Origin: Sclerodactyla briareus
Taxonomy: Eukaryota; Echinodermata; Holothuroidea; Dendrochirotida; Sclerodactylidae
Reading direction: 5' to 3'
DNA: 64,000 bases
Assembly: GCA_026419785.1 (NCBI GenBank)
Contig: JAODTK010002555.1
Span: forward strand, 434,001-498,000
How positions within the stretch are numbered: the stretch's first letter is position 1; each line of letters begins with the position of its first letter. Made by a program: the position numbers and the translations under genes. Positions 1-10,744 of the stretch are shown here, piece after piece. Below the pieces are notes generated by a model, which was not told where the DNA came from, did no database searches, and worked only from the letters and a program-made list of their open reading frames with translations.

Positions 1-1960
1 ACTGCACGATCAGAAGGGACAAAATGTCCGCTAGACGGGTGTAATAGCATAAGAAGACTGGATACCGTGGGCCGCATAAGATCTTGCAAGTCTGAATGCA
101 ATGGCCCCACTGACAGATCCCTAGGGGACACCCAATCAAGAATATTAGGGAGAGATATAGTATTATCAAATAAACCAAGAGCTTTTAGCAACGGACCGTA
201 TCTCACAGGGAGGCGATCAATCAGCTTGAGAGTGGTCAATGATTGAAACGCTGCACGGAATCAAGTAGTACCAAGAAAGTTATTTGCGTTATCAAGCGCA
301 GATAGATGTCATATCGAAACGGACAGTGCCGTTCAGTGCTTGTGGAAAGGGCCGGATAAGCGACTGCATGGGGGCATGAAACAAGATAATGTTGAAAACC
401 ACTCTTTCAATAACCTTCTAAAGGAAAGGAAATTTTGAGATCGGGCGGTAGTTGGCAAAGCTCTCAACATCCAAACCTGGCTTCTTAGAAGCGGGGGTGA
501 CACAAGCGTGCTTCAGCGCTGAGGGGAAAAAACACTGAAGACGAGGAGTTGTTTATGATCGAAGTAATAGTTGGAGCAGGTAGAGAGAAAATTCGAGAAT
601 ATTGGCAGGCAAGGAATCAAAGACAGGATTGACAGTAGTGAGCGCGATGAACGCAGTACTTATCTTCGGAAACTCAGAAATATTTAGGAAGCTGGTCATA
701 CAGGGGCCTCATTAGCAACCACAGAGAGGGTGGTGTAGAGACCGGATCCAGCCCATCACGGGTTTCCTGACCCTACTGGTGACAAACTAATTGGAAAAAT
801 TTTGCCAAACACACAGCTTCATCACAGGCAGGAGGGATCTTGGTGCTTAGGAGGAAGTGAAGAAGGGAGTTTGTAAAAACACGGAAAAGGTTTTTCGATT
901 CAGACTGTCAAGTACAAGGGGACTCTTGTCTTACTACACTAGTCACTAAATTCCGTTGCCACCAGCTTGTTGGCTGCAGACCACTGCGTTCAAGACGACG
1001 ACGCTTTCTCTTGGCTGCACAGAGAGTATCAGAAAGACCATGGTGCATGAGGACGAAGGAAATAACTGTTCCTATGCACTGGGAGCATGTGTCAAGTGGC
1101 CACTGCCAGGATGTTATTGTATTCACTAACCAGGGAATCAAGGAAGGTAATTGGAAGAGAGGTTGGATGTGTCACGAAGTTTTTTTTATTGTCATGTCGA
1201 TATTATCGAAGAGCACGGTTGACGAGCATGGCCTGGACGACAAATGTTAAGACGACACTTGATTGGACAGTGGTCTGACGGTAAGCCATGGTGTATGTTA
1301 AGACAACTAACAAGCTTGCTGTCCTCCCTGGAAATGAGTATGTCCAGGGTGTGATTGCAGGTAATGCGTGGCTCACGAAACATGTTGCTGAAGGTCGTAA
1401 GTATCCAATAAATTGAGCGAGCTTAGCAGCATTACGGTCATTCACATCATGAACATATATATGTTGATGATGATTATTGAAGTCCTCTGTCAGTAACAGT
1501 TGGGTAGTTCCGACAGGCAAAATTCAGGAGGGAAGAAAATTCATCAAAGAACAATGAGGAAGTAAGCCCCTTCTTATTGTTCGAGAGGTTGTAAAGAACA
1601 TATAAGTGAAACCGCTGGCCGGAGATCAGCGATGATACATTGCACACACCAGTCAAAGAAATGAACATACATATGTCGTTGACATCACGAAGCGGAATAG
1701 CATCACCACACCTCTACCAGCGCGACGATGAGAATGGAGAAATCTATAATTAGGCAAAGTGTTTTGAAGTCGCCATGACCAGGATGTCAGGCTCTGCGGC
1801 ACGTATAGTCAGCAGTCAAGTTTCAGTAATGGCCACAGCATCAAGTTAGGCACTAATAACGCAGTCACATGGGAAGAGCACTTGTTTTTGGCACGAAGGG
1901 ATCTAGCATTCCAAGTTGCAAAGCGAACTTGGGGAGAATGGTTAGTACCCAGGGCTGCAG
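1..1960 (-). mobile_element. Decayed LINE (CR1/L2-type EN-RT), left part cut by window edge
   Basis: Non-LTR retrotransposon ORF2 read right to left. The apurinic-type endonuclease lies at about 1190-1930, with recognisable blocks CNARSL near the start, FDEFSSLL, LLLTEDFN and then HTLDILISR...GLPSDHCPI, the usual catalytic SDH end of this nuclease. A linker follows, then the reverse transcriptase from about 560 leftwards, starting SALKHACVTPASKKPGL and NYRPISKFPFL. The polymerase core would continue past base 1. Blocks sit in different frames with several stops, so the copy is dead. The family copies its own RNA into DNA at a nicked target. LINE identity is clear; the exact clade is inference. 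Confidence 0.85.
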
Positions 1961-4380
1961 CTCACTGGAGATATAAAATTATATAAATGCATTGATGCTA
2001 GAACCACGCCTATGAAAAGTGGCCGGCTCCCTGTGACCAGTAATGATTATGAAAACAGAGTGCCTCCTGTGTCTTCTACCATGACATCCACATTTCGAGA
2101 GCTGCACATCATAGAGAATGGAGGAAAGCAATGCACCAAGGAAATACAAGAAAGAATTTCGAAAAATACAAGAATGAAAAGCACAACAAACTTGCTAAAT
2201 GCAGCAGATCCAGATCAGCGCAAGATAAAACAAGTAATAGGTGAGACAATGAAAGAACAAAAATATATAGGCAGACCTTTAGTTCACCACGCGTCTATTC
2301 AACGTAACAATTCGGGTTCTACATTCATACAGCATCTGGCATTCGCATCTATCAATTCCTACATCTCACCCGCTTAATGAGATGTCGCAATCAAGCAAAA
2401 CACGTTTGACCTCATTAATCGCCTACACAAAATGTGACTCTGGCTCTGAAATAGTGTACATCAACATTGGAGGTCATTGGATTATTTGGCCATTGTCTTG
2501 AAAAATGCGAGACTGGTCTTCAGAATAAAATAGTCTACATTGGATGAAGTGAATGCTCTTGGGTAAATTAAACAAGTGTTACGCTAGCTTCAGTGGAGTG
2601 TACATTGATAGACGCTATTGGATTAGCTGAACAGCATGATGTCGGAGGACATTATTGGATAAAACAAACGTGAAAGTCACAGGAAATAGCTTTCTTTGAA
2701 GTACCACTTCGATGCTCAGCCCAGCCCCCCATCCCAATCCATATAACAAGTCGCCCTTAGGAGTCTGACGTCACTGACCATGCAGCGGATATACAATGCC
2801 CGGAAACCCGAATACGCAACCAGCGGAGCATGCGCAGATCACGAAACGCAGGACGCAACATTTGGAATCACGGTAGCCATCTCAGTTGGGACCTTTCGTG
2901 GCGGGTCTCCACAATATCCTTAGGAGAAGTGCGAAAACATATTCGTAGTATTATTTCCCAGAATAATTTTTAACAGCCCGTTCCCATGACCCGAAATGAC
3001 ATAATTTTATTGACCCTCATGTTTTCGTATTCTTCCTTGGGCCCTGGGATGAATCCACGCAAAAGGTTCGTGACAGTGTTCCTGTTTCCACGGGGAAACC
3101 ATCTCATCAACATCTGTAGTCAAGCCAAATTCTGCTATACGGAAAAATTCGAATTATAATGATCTGGATTTTACAGCGCCTCATATATACAAGCATCATC
3201 TCAAAACGCGTTATAATAAAATAAAATAAAAATGGAGAAACCAATCTGGATCAAAGGGGTGTCAATTATTCCAGAGTGAAGTTCATTCGGGAAGGAGGAA
3301 TCGCCTAGAATTCCTGAGGACGCCCATTTATTATCGGTTTTCGTAACATTCTAACATACATATCGACAGCCATCGGTGGGGGGGGGTAGCAGCACGCCCA
3401 CGGTTTGGAACATTTCCGTCAGTTTGCCCTCTTTGGTCCGCTTTCCGAAAATGGGAATTGTCATGAGTGAGCTTGAGCAAGTCTTAGCTGACGTAGTTCT
3501 CCGAACTCTCAACACTGCTTCGACACTTTTCCAGTTGCCCAGGTCACCTTGTGAGAGAAATATTGGTGCTTATTATTCTCCCAATCAAACAAGAATGTTG
3601 AGAATCGATGAAATGACATGATTTTACAACATTCAACAATTTTACAACAGTGTTACATTGTGTGAGACGCTGTTCGATAACTTCATGGAGCTCTGATTTA
3701 ACCGCTCTACTTTCAGCATGAATGAAACGGACTCTGAACAAAAGACTATTAGAGCAATCTATTTACAATAGCCTACATTGTGTGAGATAAATGTATCACA
3801 CGTCATAATGATGTCGTCCTATATCGATGGGTCAGTGCCCACTTGTTTTCTGGGTTTCAGAGTATTGGTTGAGTGTAACTCTAATCCCCGTCCTAACCCA
3901 TAGAGGTAACGCTGAGTTCATCAGATCGAGAGAAGTCCGTCTAATGTATCTCAATACGTCCTGTCATGACTAACAAACAACGGAATACTGACCGATGTTG
4001 ACCCTGATTGCTCCTCGTATCTGTCCAGCGTCTGGGCACTGGTGAAATCGTCCTTTGGTAGTCTCAATTTGGTGGAGGTACGGGATGGGTTTGCCCGGGG
4101 GGGGGGGTCTGCCGAATCAGGCATACAATCCCTGATCTTCTCTCACCGTGAGATACGTGTGATCCAGTGTCTCATTTTCGACCATCGATGAATCAAAGTA
4201 GCTATTCGTGATGACGTGTTCTTCGGCCTGTGTCTCTTTAGTTCTGGCCTCGGGAATCATGAAGAGCAAACGAGACCACAGGTTCGACAGGTGTTGATAA
4301 TTAGTTATCGACTGATTTCCATGTACTCGTCTTCAGCCATCACGTCTCGGAAATCCTCTAAAGAAATCGTAGAAAGAGGC
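1961..4380. other. Unassigned sequence with one open frame
   Basis: No recognisable gene or element. A 121-codon plus-strand frame at 2012-2377 is lysine/asparagine-rich in the middle and matches no family I recognise; it follows the 5' end of the neighbouring LINE and may be chance. Around 2450-2650 the phrase GTACATTG/CTACATTGGAT recurs, hinting at a decayed short repeat. ACATTGTGTGAGA occurs twice, near 3655 and 3775. Poly-G tracts lie at 3376-3385 and 4100-4107. Confidence 0.3.
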
Positions 4381-4535
4381 GGTTTTTGCTCAATCGATAG
4401 AGCTCCAGACTGCAGAGTAACTGATCGCGAGTTTTGAACCCACTAAACGCCTGGGGATTTCCCATCAGTGTCGTTAGACAAGAAACGGTCCTTGGGTGTC
4501 ATTCCTATTTTTTTAATTTCTTTATTTCTTTTTTT
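4381..4535 (+). mobile_element. tRNA-derived SINE fragment
   Basis: A tRNA-like head is visible: GCTCAATCGATAGAGC is a good RNA polymerase III A box and D-arm, followed about 35 bases on by GAGTTTTGAACCC, a weakened B box. The body contains TCCTTGGGTGTCA, the usual position of the TTGGGCAAG-like segment in invertebrate SINEs, and it ends in a T-rich run. No full tRNA cloverleaf is present, so this is a SINE rather than a tRNA gene. Confidence 0.6.
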
Positions 4536-5224
4536 TATGTTTATTAGGAACCTCGTGAATAGTGGTTGAGCTCCATATGCCCCTCTCCCCTCAACAGACA
4601 TGATGATGTGATGAAAAACACCAAAAAAGAGTAGTAAATTTCTTCATTGCCGGTGGGACAGGTTACTAATGATCTGGTTATTAATGATTGATCAGGATAA
4701 CACTGTGAAAGAGGCTGTTTATCATGCCCGGAATTGTGTTCACTCCTTGTAACCCCACCCCCTTCCTCTCCCACTTGTATTGGAATAAATTCACATGGCA
4801 GGTTCTTGCGAACAAGGAAAATAATATGTATACTAAAGTACATACGCATTGATAGGCCTTCTCCGGGTTGTGATCGTGTCTTTAAGAAACATGTTGCTCA
4901 TGGCGAACGTTGACACTTACTACCTACAACAATCGATTATCGACAGTGTCGTTTTGTCTGTCCTCACAGCATGGCCTTAGATACAACGCAGGTCTATTCA
5001 TCCCTTCACAGCTCCGTGGGTGTAATGCGGTGACAGAGTTTACCACCAGTCAGTTCGAAGATTGTATATAGCAGTTCAGTGCCAGTATACCTGACGCATT
5101 ATTTCGTATAAACCAATTACCGAATATATTGTACGTTCCGACCATATGAACGAAACGTTCTCTTGGTATTCCTGGAAAGAAGTTGATAACATTGTATGTG
5201 CAAGATGTACTATTACCAATAATT
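4536..5224. other. No recognisable gene
   Basis: A minus-strand frame of 101 codons at 4544-4849 has no family features and low-complexity ends. I see nothing else supportable. Confidence 0.3.
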
Positions 5225-5390
5225 AACTTGAAGCACTATCGCTTGCGCTGGGTCGCGCAATTTTGTGCCTTGTGCAAGTGCCTTGTCCGAAGGCACACTG
5301 AAAAAATCGATCGGTCCATGGGATCCAAACTCCCAACAGCTTTAATCTGCAGTCCGACTGAACTAATTCCACTGAGTCTGTTTTAGATCT
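5225..5390 (-). mobile_element. tRNA-derived SINE fragment, minus strand
   Basis: Read on the minus strand, an A-box-like TTAGTTCAGTCGG is followed by a B-box-like GGGAGTTTGGATCC. Next comes GACCGATCGATTTTTTC and a body with GTGTGCCTTCGGACAAGGCAC, the motif that replaces TTGGGCAAGACAC in related SINEs. The same head-plus-GACCGATC arrangement recurs at about 48690-48885, so both belong to one family. Confidence 0.6.
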
Positions 5391-6075
5391 CACCTGAAGG
5401 TCGCCCTATGGATTGTTCTCGCAAACATTTCTCCTAATTTGGAATATTTATTCATGAATTCGCACCCGAAAAGCGTCAGAGTTAACAATCAGATTAGTGT
5501 GTGTGAAGTTGTCATACAACTCAAGAGACACAACTCAAGAGAATTTTCTCTGATTAGATAATCCCTTCCTCTAATCCTTAACAGCAAACACATTAAATTT
5601 TATATGATACGGGCAGCCAATCAGGAGACGCCTTGCTGATGTGCCTTAACTGGCATTAGGGCCCAAAGCGACATTAAGTGCAGCGTTGCATCCTTAAGTT
5701 GGTTCATGAATACATCAGACACATCCCCCAAATCTCGTTGATCATCATAATTACTGCGTCCATGTTATAGAGGCCAGTGAGAGCCGGTTCGATGGAAATA
5801 TTCGATTAGGGGACGAGGGGGTAGTGGAAGGCATAGCCAACTTGGAATGAAAACTTATTGTGTAGACAATCAAAAGTCAATTGGCAATTTATTCATAATC
5901 AAAATTGAGGCGGTGGCATAGCCATAAGGGGTCATTAATTTGGCCTACCTTTGTTGAGAAGGATCGTTGGCAAACGTGTTAACAAAAACAAAGGGGAAGT
6001 CACAGATCATGGAGTTTTAGTGACGTGGTCGACAATGCCATCTATCCAGTCGGGAGGACTCGGTCGGGATGATGG
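5391..6075. other. No recognisable gene
   Basis: AT-rich sequence without long frames. ACAACTCAAGAGA is directly duplicated near 5517-5540. Nothing else stands out. Confidence 0.3.
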
Positions 6076-6078
6076 TTG

Positions 6079-6415
6079 ACGAAACAATAACTGGACCCAC
6101 ACGGAACCTGATCGGTTGGAGGGATGCACGTTTGGCATGCTGAAGAAATGCAGCTCAAGCTCTATTCGATTTGATTACTGCGGATTCAAGAAGCCATCAG
6201 GCTCATCAATGAGCCTTGGGCCTGTGATCGTGGATAAGCACTAGCGTCAACTCGTCTTTTTGTTTCGTCTAGGGCTCAGACGAAGCAATAACTGGTCCCA
6301 CACGAAATCTGATTGGTAGGAGACACGTTTGACATGCTGGAAAGGGGCAGCTTTAGCTTGAAGCTACGTTAGAATCATCAATGAACCATGGTCGTGGATG
6401 TTCGCTACAACTAGT
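6079..6415 (+). repeat. Two-copy direct duplication, about 200 bp apart
   Basis: The block starting GACGAAACAATAACTGG at 6079 recurs at 6279 as GACGAAGCAATAACTGG. The similarity continues through the CACACG, CTGATNGGT and ACGTTTG.CATGCTG segments and the ATCAATGA.CC tail. The copies are clearly diverged, so the duplication is not recent. Confidence 0.7.
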
Positions 6416-7265
6416 GCCCAGATGGTATCCAGGCAGGTATGGAACCAATCCATCCAGCTCCCGGGAACGCCATTTTACGTCCCCTTCAGATGGACGACGA
6501 GTGAGCCCGAGGATTTGTGTCCGACGTAATGCTTACAGTCGACCAGCGAGGCATATTGCAGGTTCCTCGAAACTCCAGCGATTTCCAATTTCGCTGCCCG
6601 ACAGCAGAACCAGGAAACTAAGACCAAGTGCGCGCCCATCACAGCTGCAAGTGCAACCACCATCTGGTATTTGCTCCCGATCTCCAGTCGTGTACTGTCA
6701 ACGCTTTACCGTTGGTGGATACTTGCTGTGAGACTATTGAAAGGTTCATAGAATGCTGAAACAACATAGCAGGCGATTAACGTATGGAAGAGATGTAATC
6801 GTCTCCTCATTTGAGGTGGAAGGAAATAGGTCATTCAGGAATCCACCTTTCAACATCGACCAAATGAGATTCAGAGAGGCTGGAGGTCGATCCCCCGAAG
6901 AAAAGGCAAAACACTGTTCGCAATATAATAACGACAAATTTCGAGTTATTAGCTCTGACGTTTCTGCATCCCGCCCCAATAGCCTGCCTGCACGAATATT
7001 CGCGCAACTGCATCGTCCTGGCTGCAGCATCATTCCACCAATGTTCATGGGACCGCTGCTGGCAGTACCGCCCCCGTTCGTAGCTACGATCATGTTCATC
7101 GGAAGGCATATGGGTTTTCTGGTCAATTGTCGCTGTCACACAGGAAGTCTCGCCAATCTCATAGAACTTTGTTGCTCTACAATTCACCTCACTTCCTGAT
7201 ACCGTTCTTATCTCACAATTGTGGTCTTCAGGTATACACACATAAAAGCAATTCAGTGCGCACAC
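6381..7265. other. Overlapping open frames on both strands, coding status unresolved
   Basis: Three long frames overlap at 6746-7265: one plus-strand frame of 148 codons (6753-7199) and two minus-strand frames (6746-7126 and 6831-7265). A further minus frame at 6475-6663 begins with a hydrophobic stretch (VVALAAVMGAHLVLVSWF) that could be a signal or membrane segment. A minus-strand two-exon gene is possible, but I found no domain and no convincing splice pair. The density of stop-free sequence exceeds the flanks, so this is the likeliest host-coding stretch in the first 9 kb, at low confidence. Confidence 0.2.
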
Positions 7266-7312
7266 TTTTTCTTCTTGCCGAAGTCAAAAGGAATCTATGC
7301 AGTCATGTCCGT

Positions 7313-7378
7313 GCGTATGTGTGTGTATGTGTTGTGTGTGTGTGTGTGTGCGCGCGCGCGGGTGTGTGTGTGTGTTAC
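7313..7378 (+). repeat. (GT)n/(GC)n microsatellite
   Basis: Runs of alternating GT interrupted by an 11-base CG/GC alternation. Such alternating purine-pyrimidine tracts can adopt Z-DNA. Confidence 0.95.
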
Positions 7379-8659
7379 ACCCTTGTCAGCACGATATTCA
7401 ACGAACGCAAAAACAGGGATTGTGGTAGTTCTTTGATTTAACATTTTCATAGGGCAACACTCTGAGAGAAGTGATTGCATCAGATCGTGTAATCCCGAGG
7501 GCTGCATATGACAGCTTTTGGTTATTGGTCAAAAGTAGCCTCATCGGTATGCTGTGTATAAAACAGCGATTTTGATTGGTCGGAAATATCTGTCCAACGT
7601 TATTTCATCGATCGATCGATCATGCTCGATCTCTTGCGTTTTGGTTTTCAAGGAAAGAAGACGTATTTTTCTCGCGGAGCCGGAAATAGTGGTGGATTCT
7701 TATTTCTATCAGAAGGATTTCTCCAAATTTTCGTTATACATCATTTATCACAAGTCACCGAGAGCGACAGTTTATCTGGGAACGTTGGAGCCTTCTTACA
7801 TTTTACCGTTTCTTACTGGATTTTGATTTTGTGTCCTGCCGAGACAGTGGAAGTTACTCCTCAACAGACTGTTCGCTGTTTAGTAACTCGGTAGTATCGA
7901 TCCTAAGCTCAACTAGTTAGCCTAAACGTGCAGTTGCGTAGATCTAGGCCAGTGGGTGTTGGTTTCGCTAGTTTGCCACTTTGTTAATCCTATTTATCCA
8001 AGCGGCGGCTAGCGATAACATGCCCGATTTATCTTGGTGACCTGTCTTCCCTTTTAACTGTTGCAATTTACTGTTAGGAGATTAGGGTTCTTAGACTGTA
8101 AAGTGAGACTTGTTGAAGATTAATAGCGTTATTAAGGTGCTCTGCTATCGCGACTATCGTTATCATAGTTTCTTACATACCGTTGCAACTGTTTGACTTG
8201 TGCGTTGCGTTCTATTGTTAGTCCGCATAGCCATCTCTTCTATCACCAGTTTTGTAATCGTATATATAACTATAAACATTCAATGCTAATGTGCTGCGTG
8301 GCAGGCCCGGCTGAATGGTTGTTTTGTACATAGCGGCTTATCTCAGTGAGCATTTTATAGTAGGCCGTGTCCTATACTGCGTTTTAACTGTGCAGTTAGT
8401 CGCTAGTACTTTGGGGAGTACTACCAATTATCAGGCCGTTATCTGTAAGGTTTCAGCGACCCCTGTACAGCACACAGTCATCTCCAGTTCGGGGTGGGGG
8501 GAGTCAGGCGGAAGAGGAAAAAACGTTCTACAAGTGTGAGAAGGTTAGTCCAATTTCTTCTTATATCATGTGTATACGTAACCTCATCATAGTCATGGTT
8601 TACATTGGCTTACTCCCACTCACACTAAAGTATCAAGTTCAAATAGGCACGTGGTTGTT
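7379..8659. other. No recognisable gene
   Basis: Two overlapping 90-codon plus frames at 7554-7894 share no motif with a known family. CGATCGATCGAT occurs near 7608. The rest is AT-rich single-copy-looking sequence. Confidence 0.25.
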
Positions 8660-8900
8660 CTCTATGGAGAGGGTGTTTTTAGTGCAGTTCAAGGTCATTG
8701 TAGGTCACGACTGAGTTGAGTTCAAGAACCATGTCAGCACGATATCTGATGAAGGCAAATATCTTTCAAGTTCATATTAGGTGTACTGGTTACGCATATG
8801 GTGAGGATAGACCCTATGGTTTTTGGTGTCAGGTCAAGGTCATTGAAGGTCACCATAGGGCAATCCTACCATTATCTGGGTGTAACGACGAGTCGGTGCA
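8660..8900 (-). repeat. TGACCT-family dispersed repeat, minus strand
   Basis: On the minus strand it reads AATGACCTTGACCTGACACC, then CAAAAACCATAGGGTCTATCC, CACCATATG, and later AGATATCGTGCTGAC. The same order of phrases is found at 54050-54460 and, in part, at 23280-23690 and 33230-34020. A second TGACCT-rich patch follows at 8945-9015. Confidence 0.65.
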
Positions 8901-9023
8901 TTATTGGGATGGAATAGTTTTGTTCGTCTCGGTAAACTACATCTGATGACTTACTTTGATCTCATTTGACACTTTGACCTCATTTGACTTAATTGAACGT
9001 GTGACCTTCGAGGTTACTTTTTG

Positions 9024-9205
9024 TGACGACCAAACTCGTCTTGTTGCAACAAACTAATAAGCCAATTGCACTGACTTACTAAGACAGTGCTAGCACATGC
9101 TATCTCCCGCTATGTCCCACTCTGTCCTCTGTAAAAGGGTAAAACTGCCTCTAAAACATATTCTGGGTCAGTTCTTCGCAACGACCAAACTCGTCGTGTT
9201 GCAAC
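9024..9205. repeat. Pair of short direct repeats
   Basis: ACGACCAAACTCGTCNTGTT followed by GCAAC occurs at 9024-9050 and again at 9178-9205, separated by about 127 bases. Function unknown. Confidence 0.7.
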
Positions 9206-9660
9206 CACGGACCTAAATACGTAGACGGAAGATCGACTTTGCAGCCAATTAAACGCGCAAAAAAAAAAAAAATCGTAGCAAATAGAAAATACATTCTGCT
9301 CGAAAAATATACAAAAATACCTAAAGAATACGATGGTAGCCTTTGAACGGCGAAGATTCAAAGTAAAATTATTCAAAATGACGAACACCAGTTGCGCGAG
9401 ATGGGCACTACATACCACTACGGCAACGGGTCTGTGAGTAGACCCCACTAGCACTATGCGATGTGCAATTGTCTGACTGTGCTACGTGTACGACGAACGC
9501 AGGTGGTAAAAACAGATAATCAGCGACGAGCATTTGGATTACGTCACATTTTCCTAGCAACAGTGTCACGGTAGTGATAGGTGTTTTGATAGGTGTTCTT
9601 TTTTTGGGGGGGGGGAGGATAGTAATGAGCCAATGAGGGCCGAGTATTTGATCACATGGT
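9206..9660. other. No recognisable gene
   Basis: A poly-A run at 9260-9272 and a poly-G run at 9606-9616. A minus frame of 114 codons at 9110-9454 overlaps the direct repeats and shows no domain. Confidence 0.3.
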
Positions 9661-9667
9661 ATTTAAT

Positions 9668-9735
9668 GAGTGACGTCACGTTTTGAGTTCGTATATAGGG
9701 TTGGTATTTTGTGGAGTTTGTCATTCTGAAATCAG
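9668..9735 (+). promoter_or_regulatory. CRE-TATA-initiator promoter module of unit 1
   Basis: A palindromic TGACGTCA lies at 9671-9678, a TATA-like GTATATAGGG at 9691-9700 and an initiator-like GTCATTCTGAA at about 9720. The spacing between TATA and initiator (about 26-28 bases) is that of a polymerase II core promoter. The same three-part order recurs upstream of unit 3, and two of the three parts precede unit 2. Functional use is inference. Confidence 0.55.
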
Positions 9736-9810
9736 AACTGCACTATCAAATGTTCAAACAAACTATGATAACGGAATGCGTAGCTTACGTAATTCCAGAG
9801 CGGAGCGCGT

Positions 9811-10340
9811 ATGGAGGAGGACCACCAGCCAGCACCAACACAGCCGATTGAATTGATCGACCTCATCAGAGAGGATGAGGAGGACCAGCCCCAGCAGCCA
9901 CAACAACCACCACCGCATGAAGACATCGTCTGGGAGTCGGTGAGAGAGCCTTTGAAAGAGCTCTATGAGATACGAGTGGAAGAGAGGCTGGACGTCGAGA
10001 CCTGCAGGAGCGGTTAGACCAGCTGGAAGTGGACATCTTTTTGGCCGAGGGCGAGTTACAAATGGCCCAGAGAAACCGAGACGGTCTCACCCAACTGTTG
10101 GATACATTGATGGGTGTGATGTTTCCGCCCCGCCGCCACCCAGCTGCAGCACCAGCAATGAGGCCTGCATCGACGGGGGAAGGGTGGGGTTGGTCCTGTA
10201 ATGGGAGTTGCTGCCCTTCTCTTTACAACGGCTTTTTTAGGGCCACCAAAATCCCAGAAAGAGTTGCACGACTTGAATATCTTCAAACAAGCTTTGTTGT
10301 GATTTCATTCATCACGTCGTACGGTAGATGATGACGTCAC
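9811..10340 (+). pseudogene. Unit 1: short acidic, coiled-coil-type protein gene, decayed
   Basis: I do not recognise the family. The frame opens MEEDHQPAPTQPIELIDLI, continues with a run of D/E, then a Q/P-rich stretch, then a heptad-like charged segment (ERLDQLEVDIFLAEGELQMA and onward) and a proline/arginine-rich stretch. The last part, TGEGWGWSCNGS...NGFFRATKIPERVARL, resembles the end of unit 2 (TGEEWGCSCYGS...SFTATKYIREIAR). No intron signal is needed. The reading frame is interrupted, so the copy looks dead. The small size, compact promoter and lack of introns would fit a virus-derived or mobile gene, but no hallmark protein is present; a host gene family is the alternative. Confidence 0.4.
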
Positions 10341-10448
10341 AGTGTGTATGGTTGATTGGAATCATTGAGTGTTTGGATAGCAGGCGTGTTTTTCCGAGCT
10401 CTCGTCAGAACAGTTTGAGTGTGTATAAACAGTGTGTGTGTGCATGTG
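10331..10448 (+). promoter_or_regulatory. Possible promoter downstream of unit 1
   Basis: TGACGTCA at 10332-10339 and a TATA-like GTGTATAAAC at 10421-10430, followed by a GT-rich leader and an ATG at 10449. The CRE-to-TATA distance is longer than in units 1 and 3. Confidence 0.35.
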
Positions 10449-10727
10449 ATGGATGGTCATTATGAAGTTGGTCGCCGTAGTGTCCGACGTCTCCTTATCG
10501 TGGCGTGTTAAGCACGGGGATACCTATGTGTGACCAATCCATATGGTCGGCTGGAATACGATCGGTCGCTTCGTGAAACTTTAGCGCGGAAATATGTAGC
10601 TAATCGACAAGCTGCTGATTCGTGGTCTGTGACATTAGTCCTATTCAGGATCGACTTTTTGACTTTAACTTTGTCGAATAGCGTCGATGACTTCGTCCGC
10701 AGGTTATTCGTTAGCGAAGTGAGCTGA
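10449..10727 (+). pseudogene. Possible short gene after the 10.33 kb CRE site, decayed
   Basis: A frame beginning MDGHYEVGRRSVRRLLIV is followed by a longer open stretch (NPYGRLEYDRSLRETLARKY and on to about 10727). The composition is basic and leucine-rich. No family is recognised. It occupies the position expected for another member of the CRE-promoter series. Coding status is uncertain and the frame is not intact. Confidence 0.25.
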
Positions 10728-10744
10728 AATCCGGTGACAAGGCA

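Noticed and set aside
4381-4460. Possible tRNA gene
   Set aside because: A box is good but the B box is damaged and no cloverleaf closes; the downstream body marks it as a SINE.
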